Made by a program: the position numbers and the translations under genes. The notes below the pieces were generated by a model, which saw nothing but the letters and a program-made list of their open reading frames with translations, had not been told where the DNA came from and searched no databases. DNA of 64,000 bases, taken from NCBI RefSeq assembly GCF_030269925.1, contig NC_085121.1:11673501-11737500 (forward strand). The letters run 5' to 3'. The stretch comes from Bombyx mori. Its lineage: Eukaryota > Arthropoda > Insecta > Lepidoptera > Bombycidae. Below, piece by piece: positions 1 to 12,308 of this stretch; the first letter of the stretch is position 1; the number at the start of each line of letters is the position of its first letter.

Positions 1-3000
1 ATCTATAGGAAATATATTCTATACATACCATATTAAAGATATAAGATTCATGAAGAATCAATGTTTTATAACATATGAAACAATATTTTCTTCGACTGTA
101 TAACTTTTGAAACAATTAATACATTATAATCACAGCAAACCAATTTAATCAACTGCGGAAATTTATCACTAACAAACACATAATATCATAGATATCATTA
201 CCAATGCCAATGATGCGATAGCGACAGCTGATTAATTACTATATATTATTTATCTGCCTCGACGATTTAGTGCAAAAATTACCGCAACAAGAGAAAGCAA
301 GAAAGTGGATAATATAGCATTTGTAAAAATTATAAACCGTGGTTAAAACAAAGCTTTGCGGTTTATTCTCGTGATTATTGATGTCGACGTTGACGTATAT
401 TTCAGTTGTCATAGTCACCGAAGGTTGAAGAATTGAAAAATTGAAACAGCGAACGTAAATTTTGTGATGTATCGGCTGCACTGTGCCTTAGAAATGACGT
501 GAGAGCAATTAACGGCCAAGGATAAGACATGTTACAGTATACGGGATGCAGGTCTGCGCTGTATCAAGTCGAGAGATGCCAAAGTGGCGCCGCCGCCAAT
601 CATTCAATTAGGCTTGCTACCTGATGCATTGCACGAATGAAGTCTCAATTGGACATGAAACTTGCTCGATAACCGCTAAAGCCCAGAGGATTACGGTTTA
701 TGCATCAATGTCAGTGTGGCCACCATTATCGCTCAATGAAAAATGCTTTAACAAGTTTAATATTCCGCACACGTTATAATTTAAACAGCGGTGAGATAAC
801 TATAGCTTAGCTAATCATCTAACAAACGGTAGCTCTCCACCTGAGAACAACATCACAAACTTTGTTGACGCATTAAGCTGTTTATAAACGTAAACATCTC
901 GAGAGTGTCATATGTCATATTAAAGGGAAAGTCGTAATAAAACAAAGTTATCTTATAGTTCTCAGTTGGGTTGTCAGACATGAGCCAAGTATGAGACAAA
1001 CACGCAGTCGGGGGCTCGTCTGCGCACTATCATTTGGTGTCACAATCTGTTATCAAAACATTCTGCGCAATATCGCGAGATACGAGGAAAACAGTGAAAA
1101 ACGAGAATGTCAAAAAAATTATAAACGTCGCTTTTTTCCTTCCATATTCGTTCCGAGAGATAGTCCTATTCAATTAACTGCGTACATTTAGTACCGACAT
1201 TATAATGTGATGAGGAATTCAAAAGTTTGGAAGTTAATATTCAAGCAATCAGCCTGCTAATTTAAATTTGATGATGTTTTGCATTGGATGTTATAAATTA
1301 TTTTTCCGAATAGTTGAGCTAATTACCACTTTAAAATTGTAGATATTGCCCTGTAGTAACCAGACAAATGAGTGCGCTTCTTCAGTATGGGCTAAGTGGG
1401 TGAAACAGTGGATATCAATCAGGTCGCGGTCCAGGGGAACTTTATCCTAAATTGTGAACAATACTGTTCGTATGCTAGTAGTTTACGAAAGTAGAAGAGA
1501 AGATTCAAGTAGTAAAATAAGGCACGCCTTATACCTATCTATCAGTCCCGTATAAGCACGACCGAACCTACATCCCTGTTGTCTGCCATAGAGCAAGGCG
1601 ATCCGGAATACTCGTCAACCTTGACTTCCGCCAGTCCCAAATACCTTTTATTCCAATAAGTAATTAATAATAGCGACTTATTAAATTTGCATATAAAACC
1701 GCCATTTTTCTTAGGAAGCGCTAAAATAACGCACACTTTCGCCGACGTGATGTCTGTCAGTGAATCTCACAAATTCATACGGAGATTACGATTTTCTGAG
1801 AAATTCGTAATCAAATAGATTCGTAATCAATTACAAATGAATATCGAAAAATCATACGCGACATTTTAGTTTCCATGAATTGATCGGCTGATACACACAT
1901 TACAGCGAACAAGGAACCGTAATCATTTTATTGCATCACCGCGTCCAATAAACCTGCTTTATTGAAATGTAAATGTGAAAGGGAAAATAGCCACGGATTT
2001 ACCTGTCCAAAACGTTCTGGTGTGAAATCGATTTGTACGCAGTAACTGGACTACAATGAGATGTATATTGTGTTACGGGCCACGCGTGACGACACGGTTA
2101 CCTGCCTACAATATAGAGGCGACCTCGTGCTCCCGTGATCATCACGACTCCACGCCAACAAAGCACCACGTGGAAGCGTTATTGTATCGTTTCCACTGAT
2201 GCGGTTGCATTCTTCAAGTCTTACAATAATGCTTTAACGAATGTTTGTTAACAGAGTCGAAATAAACCTCAGTATGATACCAGACCCCGCTCAAAATATT
2301 ATGCGAACTTAAGTTACTTGTAGTTTAATCTTTTTAAATTATAATCACGACGATTAAACAATTTTTGTTTTATTTTATGTAGGGCATAACTGTTACAAAG
2401 AAAGACAATAGTAATGTTGATTGAACATTAACGCGAAAATATTGCAGTTTTTAACATTGCACGATATTTACGATCTGAGAACCCTTTCTGTTCTCGACAA
2501 GTTCTTCTGTCTACTATACCAAATAGTATTACAACTTTATTTTGAAATGAATTAAAACATGAATTAATACATTCGGGTACTAATACATCTTTCGTTTCCG
2601 GAGAAGAAACAACGTTTAATGTGAAAGAATTTAAGTAACCACCATATAACATTTAAATATGTATTGAAAATATAGAAACAGAAATGGAACATCGTAACGA
2701 TATGTTCACCCTTATAGATTTACCGTGTATATTTCTTTATAAGCAGTAAAAGTAAAGCCCGCACTAAACGCTAAACTACAAACATATCCAAAATACGTCG
2801 GAATGAACATGTTGGGCTTTAACATGGATTGTGTTCAGCTAAAGCCAATCCGATATAATTTCTGGTTCGGGGAAAACCCGAACAAAAGAATACAATAGCG
2901 AGATTTCCTCTCGACGTTCCAGTCCCTCTCCTCCCACGTCGCGACGTTGTCATCAAGACGTTTTATATCGGCCAAGGACGTCGCGTGATATGCATCAACT

Positions 3001-5080
3001 GTAACGAGCCCAATACCAGGACTTTACGAATATTTAAGAAAATTCGTTGCCAGAACTTGGATTAATTTTTTTTTAACATTTCTTATTGAAAGTGGTATTT
3101 TTTTTAAATTAACTATTAAAGTGTTAACTATGTATAATACTTTGTGCAATTACATTCCTATCTATTCACTCATTTTACGCTCCACAAGTATTTCATCCTA
3201 AAGATCCAAACTTTTGACTGATTTTACTTCGTGAAACTTTGTAGGTAAATAAATCCATTTAAATCCTCCGTCAGCGCTCCAATTTATTTTAAAGATTAAT
3301 GATCGAATATATACTGCGAAAACAACATTTCATCGAGCACAAAATATGACCTCCAATTCGTCGGGAGGAAATTCCACAGTCGTATTATGCCTACAGGAAA
3401 AGTGTTAGATTTTCAATTTAAAATCGTTCAACTTTATTTTTCGGTACATGGCCACAGTCGCAAGACTACCTTACCCCCTCTCAATAAAGTGATTATCCTA
3501 GCTCAAGGATAAAACAACGTGCATACGGCCATAAAACATGAGGTAGAAATCTTAATTACATTATATTACGACTGTCTCACCTCACAAAGACGTTCAAAAA
3601 TAAACAACTAAATTAAAAACAAGACGCAAAGTACCCTAAATATTGTTAAATCTTCTGTTATGCTCTACATATTAAGTAAGTTGAAACCAAAATACAGATA
3701 TTTTTAATTAAATTACTTTACAAGGGCGCAGTAAGTAGGGGAGTTTCAAGTTTGGCTGGAAGGCCAACTTCGTCTGACGCCGTTCGAGTGAAGATAAGGA
3801 CCGAGATGGTGGAGGTAATGTAAACAGCCGAAATTCTCTATCTAATGTTGCACAACGCAAATATTTGTGAGGCCGGAGACTCATTCTCAAATGCGTCATT
3901 GCAATTAATATAAAATGTTAATGCGTTTTAAATAATAAACAAAAATATTTCAGTCATTTCAACACATTTCGAATGTCACGAAACCGAATGCAAAATCCAA
4001 GTACTGCAAAAAATAAGAAATCTAGGAAAGTTTTTTTTTAAGCAAATGAAAAGACAATTTACAACTGGAATAAATAATATCCTTCCCCTTACGCCAGAGC
4101 ACTTGATTGCAATAGGCAGACACGTTTAACATTTTTTATGTCTTTTCTTAATGGAATTTCGAATAATCAGAGCAAAATAAAAGGATTTTCTGAAGGAAAT
4201 TCTGCTGCCAATCTACTTTTATCTCTCATCATCACTCCTGTATAATCAATTACATTACAACCTATCTCATTGTATTTATTGGACTTAAGTGCAGTCTACC
4301 AAACTTCTACTAAAATTGTATTGGATTATTAAATTTAATAAAATAAATTGTTAGGGGAATTTCTATACATTAACCAAAAGGAAAACAAAAAGGCAATCAT
4401 GAAGTTGTTCGTGACCGTGAATAATTTCGTGAAAAATACTAAGCTGTTTATAGGACATGGTTCTACAAAATTGTTTGAAAACCGAACACGCAATAAAACG
4501 ACAATTCATTTAAAAAAATTAGGGGCGTTACAGAACTTGAAAAACACAAAGATCAAATTTTATTAAGCCATATCATTTCAAAATTCAACAATCCGGGTAT
4601 TCATTTTTAAGCTGGCCACAAGAGATTTAATATGAGTGATAATAGTTATTTTTAACAGATATACAGGTATTGTACTCCACGGACATTGGACACTGCCTAC
4701 TACTAAGGACTCTTTTCATAACTGGTCAAATGATGGACATAAACGTGGCGAGACGGTAAAAAAAAACGAATAAAAAAATAATAAAGGTCTGGAATAATCC
4801 GATTCCAAGAGTACCCCTAGGATCTCCGAGAATGAGACAAGTTCCAATCATAATGTTACTGTCGCCAAAATATTAGGTCGGTCTAGTTAGCGGGGACGCA
4901 CATTTCACAATACATGATTTTAATTTAGTTGACAGTGTTGGCTCTTCGAATTCAGGTGTCAAAACGGGCAATGACTTTGCACTACAGGTCAGTCACGACT
5001 TTAGGTTCCTGTAAAAGTCACGAGTCACTAACATTTGAAGCGCATTCACCCTTCCATGATAGTTACTTTGAAAACTTTTG
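1..5080. other. AT-rich non-coding stretch
   Basis: I see no gene I can support here. The open frames on both strands are short, lack recognisable domains and have no convincing splice context. Possible intron or intergenic DNA with worn repeats. Confidence 0.5.
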
Positions 5081-5281
5081 TTTTTTTTTCTTTTTTCCTA
5101 CCCATTGGCTAGTAGCCAAAGGAACTATTCTAGCTACTTCCGGACAGGTAAGTAAGCTCATGGGCTCAAACTGAGAGAATTTGCTAACACCAGTCCAAGC
5201 GATAGAAGCGCTTCGCAGAATATACTATCGGATCGTAATCGCGACCCACTGAGAAAATCAGGCGAGAAACTCAGTGGGCGG
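5081..5281 (-). mobile_element. LINE-B 3' tail fragment, 5'-truncated
   Basis: A poly-T run on the left is followed by the reverse complement of the LINE-B 3' region, including the shared block around CCCACTGAGAA and GGCGAGAAACTCAGTGGG. The same block recurs near 20.1, 28.4, 41.6, 43.7, 52.1 and 61.4 kb. This copy is short and diverged, so it is an old insertion. Confidence 0.8.
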
Positions 5282-5595
5282 AAAAACAAAATTTTTTTTA
5301 GTTCATCAGCTCTGAAGACCAGTAATGTCAAAAATAAGGAAATTAAATGCGAAATTTAAGTGTAGGGATCAATAACACCAAATATCCGGAGCGTGTCAGT
5401 TTGACTCATACAATTTTTTTTCTAAATACAAAGCGTTTTAAAAAAAAATGTTTACACATCAAAGGTGTAGAATTGTAAAATGCATACAGACACTAATGCA
5501 TATCGCCCGTGAATTGAACGAAAAATGTAAAGTATTCAAAACGTCCGATAGAACATCATGATAATAAAAAAGTCGTGATTACACCGTAAAACTAC

Positions 5596-5708
5596 GGTAG
5601 GCAGCGAATTGGCTCTGCCCCTGGCATTGCTGATGTCCATGAGCGACGATAACCACTCACCATCAGGTGGGCCGTATGCTCATCTGCCTACAAGGGCAAT
5701 AAATAAAA
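5596..5708 (+). mobile_element. LINE-A 3' tail, 5'-truncated
   Basis: It matches the last ~110 bases of the near-complete LINE-A at 12.3-16.0 kb, running from GGTAGGCAGCG to GGGCAATAAATAAA. The copy is severely 5'-truncated, as expected from target-primed reverse transcription. Confidence 0.85.
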
Positions 5709-6099
5709 ACTAATTTCAATTATAAATACCAATGCGTACCATCCCCACTCTTTATTTTAGCTCGAATAATGTATGTAATACGTAATAATTCTAACTTTGA
5801 TAATCTATCAAACATTCGATGATCTAAATTTCTTTCTAGAACTGAACAGAAAAGTAGAGCTTGACGGATAAACAAGTCTACAATGTTTATGAATTATGAC
5901 CTATCAGTTTTAAAAACGTGCACAAGTGAATATGTGTATAAGGTATTCGATTAATGTTGCTGACTCGATATGGTACTATTGAGTTGTCACAGAATGTCAA
6001 AGGAAGTTCTATTTACGCTTAAAGGCAGTCATTTCCTACTTGATTATTTGTTTAAAATATAAAATGCACACGGCAATTTAAGTTCTTTAGATACATTAC

Positions 6100-6180
6100 G
6101 AAGTCGACGTGGCCTAAAGGATAAGACGCCTGGGTGTTCTCTTATCGAGCGGTGACGCTTTGCCGGTGTTCGAATCCTGC
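6100..6180 (+). mobile_element. Bm1-type SINE, tRNA-related head only
   Basis: GAAGTCGACGTGGCCTAAAGG (A-box region) and GGTGTTCGAATCCTGCAG (B-box region) match the 5' head of the full Bm1 copies at 25.9 and 35.1 kb. The body and 3' tail are absent, and the sequence runs into an unrelated ATT-rich stretch. It is unlikely to be a functional tRNA gene because no acceptor stem pairs. Confidence 0.65.
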
Positions 6181-7578
6181 AGACTGGTTTTTATTATTAT
6201 TGTCGAGTAGATGCATGGTCTAAAAATCACAATGTGTATGCCGCGCCGCATAAAAAACAACTTGAATGGCAGATTTCATTATCAAAGATAGATGACTGGA
6301 GCCTGGTCATCTATCGAACAGATCAATGGCGCGATTCATTAATTAATTTTAAGAATGCGTACAGCTGGTACATAGACGGATACTAATGCAGTTGGGGTAC
6401 GGACGAATATATTATCGACATTAAAGGACAGTGACCACATATGTATGGAATTCCCTCTTAAGTTGTTGCACAATAAATCTTTATTTATTATAGACTACGC
6501 TTTATATATTATTGAATAAAAGTGTTCGCTTCCCCATAATAAACCGGGTTTTCAAGTAATTAGACCAAAACGGACATAACCTATAAATAATGTTAAGCCC
6601 ACAAACAAAACATATTAATCATAGTTTTCACACACCGATTTCTCCTCATTATCAGAGGCTCAAGCATCAACTTGATTAAAGAATTACAGAAGACTCAAGA
6701 GTTCATAAACAAAACATATAAACGTCCTGGCGTAATAAAACACTTTTAGGTACATAAAAACGTATGACCGCTTGCTGTGTCGCAGCACTCGCATCGCCGG
6801 CTCGTCTACGGGTATCGACAATAATATCATGTAGCTTGACAGTTGCGTCTGCGTGAAACGGAACACAGAAAAAGAATTATTTTAACTTAATGATAAAATC
6901 ATAATTCAATACATTGTAAAATATAATATAAGAATACCTATAATATACCTAGTTATTCAACGGTACAAGATTTTGATATCATTTTTGTGATGATTGAGTC
7001 TAAAAACTCATGCATGAGTAATCTGTCTAAATAGAAAGAACGAAACGTCATGGCTTTAATACGGAAATGATGCGAACAATTGTTGATTTACTATTAATCT
7101 TAAAATCATAATTCCGGTCCTGTACAAAACATTTCTGTAGTGAAATTTATTGTAAAAAATAAGAAACTATTGTATAGAAGTTATTTTGATTCTGCAACAT
7201 GCAACTTTGCTAGACGACTTTTGGTCATTCTCCTTTAGTAGCATTCAGATAAAACAAATATTTTAAAGGAAAAATACAGAATTGTATATCAGTGACTGGT
7301 CATTAGGTAATAAGTCCTAAAACTGTCTATATACCACGATAGTAATGAGTCGTATCCATTGTTTTATCATGTAGAAGTTGTATAATGATGCTCTATTGTT
7401 ACGAAGATTTCAATGCCGTTTCTTGCAGAATTAATAGAAGCCGTGATACCAAAGCTATAAAATATGCTGTTCATGCAGTAGCGCAGCGTTTTAGGTACAA
7501 TCATTCTGGAGTACTCCTGCATCTGGATTCTGTTCAAACCTGCAAGTAGCATACTATACATAGCGAAGTATTACTTAC
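6181..7578. other. Non-coding stretch with weak exon-like signals
   Basis: It is mostly AT-rich. On the minus strand a segment at about 6768-6850 has an AG acceptor and an open frame (begins TQLSSYMILL), but its donor is weak and its phase does not fit the exon at 7579-7787. I do not call it a gene. Confidence 0.35.
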
Positions 7579-7787
7579 TGCCATTGGAAGGGGCTGGTGA
7601 TGCCTTCCCGTAGTCTGTCTTTAAAGGATCGTTGCCTCGAGGGTCCCGGCCCGGGGGGCAGAGCGCCCGCGCCTGCCGGCACTGTGGGCGGTGGTGGCGG
7701 TGCCCGCGCCGGTGACGACATCGCGACACACACAGCTTTTACCACAATTACATCACACCACTGCACCGTGAACCACTGAAACGGGGA
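7579..7787 (-). CDS. Candidate coding exon, proline-rich N-terminus
   Basis: I do not recognise this protein. On the minus strand a strong acceptor (TTCTGTTATGTTGCAG) opens an exon that ends at a perfect GTAAGT donor. The frame is open throughout. An ATG at 7721 gives a short proline/alanine/glycine-rich start followed by a basic segment, [12 protein letters not shown], and ends in ITSPFQW plus two leftover bases. GC content is far above that of the flanks, as in the other real exons here. No phase-compatible next exon was found in the window, so the gene, if real, probably continues past the left edge. A single exon cannot show function; a chance GC-rich ORF remains possible. Confidence 0.4.
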
Positions 7788-9600
7788 CTGCAACATAACA
7801 GAACACCAAAAGCGACATAAATAAAGGAAGCAAAGCGGGCTGAGTTTGAAATAATCATAATGATATTCTTATTCGTAGCCTGAGACGCAACATAGCCGTG
7901 AATGGTGATGACTTAGTTGTTAGGTATTATAAAAAGTACATTGAATGATGCTAGTTAAAATACATTAACATGTGTTACGTGACCCTACTCGTATAATAAT
8001 GTGAGTCGCTATATAATACTACTTTGTCGTGTTGTTTGTTTTTTTTGGCAATACCCCAAAACTCTATGAATTCGTTTACATGTAAATGTAAAATATAAAT
8101 TTGTATGATTTAACTGTCCGATTGGCTTTAAGCTGATGTAATTTAAAAAATAATAATTTAATATCTCCATTAATGTACTTTACGTCCCGATTGAAAATAG
8201 AATTAAAGAAAAATATCCGTAAATTTAAAAAAATTAACAACGATGTATTTAATTTAAATGAAACATGAACATTTCGTAATTAAGTTAGCTGCTAATTAAG
8301 TTTATGTAGTGCGCCTGATGAATCTCAACTATCGCTGTTTCTCGACGTCGCTTGACACGATCTGACTATAATATGAGCAGGCGTATAAAAAGCGTTTTTT
8401 TTTTTCAATTATATGTCGTCTTATACCAATAACAATACGAATACTAAATTCGTTTATATGTATATTGATTTTACAAAAAATAAAAACCAAAATCTCTTCA
8501 AAAACATTAACTGAACGATGATTTATGTGGTTACAATCTAAGCCAGTTGTTGATACTGCGTTACTTTTAAAAGGAAAATGCGATAAAAATCGAACACATT
8601 TAAAAACAACAAATTAATTACAAACTCGTATATCGGACATCGTCATTATCTTATTGTTCATGTTGCGTGTACATATGTACATAAAACACTTGCTTTGCGA
8701 TAAGCTATGTTACAAAGCATAATATGTGCACTTCAAACATACATACATAAATATGTATGTAATTATTTTGAAATGAGGGAACGCGCGTAGGAATAAATTT
8801 AGGCGAACGTGTGAAAAATAAATTATACACCTGTCCCTTCTTGTGCCGTGTACACACCGCTTGGGGCTGGCATTTCAATCATGAATACGCAATATCATGT
8901 ATATATATTTTCCTAAACGATCAACAGATTATGATATTCTTTCAAATATATTGTTTTTTTCTTTGTATATCTCACAAAGTAGGAATGTTTCGTAAAATCT
9001 GTAACCAAAATGATCGGGCTTGTTGATATATTAAAAATGTTTTATTACATTTACGTACCGCTATTATTCATAAAAAGACTTGATATTACATTACTTTAAC
9101 GTAACCTCAAAAAAATTATGAAATTAAATTTTAAAATAAAAATTAAATTGTTTTTAATTTTAATATAGCAAACTGTTTTTCAGCTCGTCAAGTAATTTTT
9201 TTTTATCTAATTTCTTTTTCTTCTTAAATTTTAGAAAAAGTACTTTCTCCCTACGAATAAATAATCTCCCGAACGTTTTCATTATTACTAACGTCAAGTC
9301 ATAATCATTACTATGCTAAGTCATTACTACAAACCATATTAATATATTAGTCATTTTCTTCGTTAATACCTACATCGAGGATAATAAAAATTTAAATTTA
9401 TATTTAGCTGTGGCAAATGATCGATAGGGTAACATCAAATTGCAATTTAAAAAAGAACCCAGTGCTTAATACGAAATGTCGAAATATATTTGAGTATGAA
9501 TAAACCGAAGCTTTAAACACGACGAAAGCAAGAGGCAAAGACGGGTATCGATCGGCCCTAACAGGCAACCCCTCGCGCGTCCCCCACCATCCCGCCGTCC
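7788..9600. other. AT-rich non-coding stretch
   Basis: No gene, RNA or clear mobile element could be supported. Short ACATACAT/ATGTATGT runs lie near 8740-8762. Confidence 0.5.
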
Positions 9601-9606
9601 CAGCTC

Positions 9607-9654
9607 ACCTTACGTAAGTCCAGCTGATCGCACCCGCCCGGTAACCTTGGCAAC
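9607..9654 (-). promoter_or_regulatory. X-box-like RFX site and TTACGTAA palindrome; possible 5' UTR exon
   Basis: GTAACCTTGGCAAC (9641-9654) fits the imperfect inverted-repeat X-box bound by RFX factors. TTACGTAA (9610-9617) is a perfect bZIP-type palindrome. On the minus strand a consensus-like donor, AAG followed by GTGAGC, starts just left of the palindrome, so the stretch could be a short first exon with its promoter. It lies about 1.8 kb upstream of the candidate minus-strand exon at 7579-7787. The motifs are seen; function and linkage are inferred. Confidence 0.35.
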
Positions 9655-11037
9655 AAGACATACGCATCTGGACAATCAAACTAAATAAAAAGAAACTTAC
9701 ACCACACAAACCCAAGCTAAACGCTCCATACAAAGCTATCAGTAACAGCATTAACTAGTTCTTTTGACAATTATCGTCAAGATATTTTTTTTAAAGTGGC
9801 GTCTTCCCCTTTTTTATCTTAAGCTCGTTGATACATTTATGATCCAGTAGATATAGGACTATTGCAGACTTGAAAAGTGCCTAATCCATCTACAACAGAC
9901 ATCAAATCTTACTATTTAATTATTTTTGGTTAATAATTGATTCCCGAAATCAACCAAGGTTGCTTTTCATTTTTTTTAACCAAAACATGTAAACACTAAC
10001 GATACAGAAGTTTCCAGAAGCTTTTTCCTAACTTATGCAAGATCTCATCACGTTCGTTTTTAATTCTACAACGTTTTTATGCATAAAAGTATTTTGATTA
10101 CCACCATTTCACGTAAAAATATATATAGGTAATTTCACTAACTCTGCTTCGATTGTTGGAATTGAAGGTCCTAGAATCTCTTTTTGAAATTGTACTTTTT
10201 TATTTTATTATTTAATGCAATATTGTTAGACTCATCATTCTGCGGTTGTAGAGATATGTAGGTACGTGGGTACTGCACAAAAATGTAGCATGGACGCATA
10301 CTGAGCAACTACTGCGAACTTATTACTTACTCTTTAAGTAACAATGGTAAAATTTTATTTAATAAAACCTTTTAGGTCCTCTTATATATTCATCATGAAA
10401 TTACTTTATTTTCGGATAAATAAAAATTAAGTGTTAGCCGTTGATTTGAGCAACTATCGACCACTATAGTCTGGGCGGTAATTGACCGTTCAATACGAAC
10501 GACCTTGCTTTCGCGCTTGCTCGATATCAAATGGCGCCCAACGTGGGAGTACCAATCAGCTGTTTTGTGAAACATTCCAACTTCAAATCGAACATATTAA
10601 GCACGGATTTGATTAAACATAAAACGGCTTTCGAATTGCTACACAATTATAGTTTTAGAGGACCGCAACCCTTTTAATCTACAGATCATTTATTGTGATA
10701 ACTAAAATTGAATGACATGAAAACTTCGTCGAAATATATAACGTTTGAATAACTAAATATAATTCGCGACATCACTCATTAATGCGACTATCAAAACATA
10801 TGATTTTTGTTTTGCTATGGCTTTTCGCTAAACACCTCATTTATTACAGTGACAAGGCTAACCGATGAGAGCGATTTGAATGGCAACTATCGATATACAT
10901 TATGATAGATGGACGATGATGTGCATGTAAGCATCTACAGTGGTCCATGCATTTATGCAACGAACCGAAGGAGTTCGAGATTCAAGTTGAGGAGCGCTGT
11001 CAGGTTATACAACATGACGCGTACACGTTCTACTTAG
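9655..11037. other. AT-rich non-coding stretch
   Basis: Nothing I can support as a gene, RNA or defined repeat. Confidence 0.5.
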
Positions 11038-11160
11038 ATGGCTGGAGGCGTGCAACTGAACAAGGAGGGAGAAGCCGCGATGGCGGGGGGCGGGGTGCCG
11101 AGCGTGGGCGTGGGTAGCTCACAACAGTCGACCACCCCTACAACCCCTCCTCTTTATAAT
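11038..11160 (+). CDS. Possible short coding exon (weak)
   Basis: This is a GC-rich island in AT-rich surroundings with an ATG-initiated frame beginning MAGGVQLNKEGEAAMAGGG, continuing through a Ser/Thr/Pro-rich stretch to PPLYNHR. GTTCTT shortly after it is only a poor donor. It may be a first exon of an unknown gene or a chance frame. No domain is visible. Confidence 0.15.
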
Positions 11161-11495
11161 CACAGGAAGGTTCTTCAACGTCTGTGTATACGTATAGTGG
11201 TGTACTATTGGATCAGTGTCTGATACGTGTTGTGCATTAATGTCAGATTTAATTATTTAACTTTACGGGCCTGCGGAAATCAAAACGCATAATAATAATA
11301 AATAGTATAGATACAGAATTTGTTAAGTTTCGTGCTTGTTAAGAGACGAAAACTGCTTTAACGTTGCTTAATTGAATGAATACACGACCCTACCTAGCGG
11401 GGCTATTTTGGAATACTAGTAAGGGCCCATAGCCAAAATGTATCAGGCAGTTGTTTTTCCCACTAGAATCGATCGGGAGATCTACTAATTGCCTT

Positions 11496-11940
11496 CTTTT
11501 TTTTTTATTGCTTAGACAGGTGGACGAGCTCACAGCTCACCTGGTGTTAAGTGGTTACTGGAGCCCATATACATCTACAAATTAAATGCGCCATCCACCT
11601 TGAGATATAAGTTCTAAGGTCTCAAGTATAGTTACAACGGCTGTCTCGTCCTTCAAACGGAAACGCATTACTGCTTCACGGCAGAAATAGGCAGGGTGGT
11701 GGTACCTACCTACGCGGACTCATAAGAGTGTCCTACCTCCAGTAATTACGCAAATTATAATTTTGCGGGTTTGATTTTTATTACACGACATTATTCCTTC
11801 ACCGTGAAAGTCAATCATGAACATTAATTGTTGAGTACGTATTTCATTAGAAAAATTTGGTACCCGCCTGGGATTCGAACACCGATGCATCGCTCAACAC
11901 GAATGCACCGGACGTCCTATCCTTTAGGCCACGACGACTT
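11496..11940 (-). mobile_element. Bm1 SINE, near full length
   Basis: It is read on the minus strand: tRNA-like head (GTCGTCGTGGCC, then the B box as GTGTTCGAATCCC with changes), conserved body, and an A-rich tail seen here as poly-T on the left. About 445 bp, the expected length for the family. It lies just upstream of the nested LINE block. Confidence 0.93.
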
Positions 11941-12026
11941 CAAGACTGCCTATCTAGTTTTAGCCCAGAAAAATAGCGCAACTATAATTCGTCCGCACAC
12001 GACGATCTAACGTTTTAGACCAAAAC

Positions 12027-12037
12027 GCAGTATTGTT
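12027..12037. repeat. Target-site duplication, left copy
   Basis: GCAGTATTGTT is found again at 16680-16690 right after the A tail of the outer LINE. The pair defines a single retrotransposition event. Confidence 0.88.
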
Positions 12038-12308
12038 ACCGCCCGATCAGCCTCCTCCCAATGATTGGCAAATTATACTAGCGACTATTACGCAAACGCC
12101 TCTGGGACTTCATAACCTCAAAAGGCATCATGATTGACGAACAGTTCGGATTCCGCGCGAAACACTCGTGCATTCAGCAAGTGCACCGCGTCACGGAGCA
12201 ATTCTTAGTAGGGCTAAATAGACGCAGACCCGTCCCCATGAGAGCCCTCTTCTTCGATATCGCGAAGGCGTTCGACAAAGTCTGGAACAACGATTTAATT
12301 GGGGGTTG
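12038..12308 (+). pseudogene. Reverse transcriptase fragment of outer LINE, N-terminal part
   Basis: The translation gives YRPISLLPMIGK, then an in-frame stop, then RLLRKRLWDFITSKGI and the palm motif FFDIAKAFDKVWN. The frame is cut off by the LINE-A insertion. Confidence 0.85.

Noticed and set aside
239..481. 80-codon minus-strand ORF at the left edge
   Set aside because: No splice context, domain or coding-like composition.
6100..6180. A tRNA gene
   Set aside because: A and B boxes are present, but the sequence is the Bm1 head and no closed acceptor stem can be drawn. The same holds for the heads of the other Bm1 copies.
9540..9660. A coding exon in the GC-rich patch
   Set aside because: No frame stays open with usable splice sites; a promoter or 5' UTR reading is more plausible.
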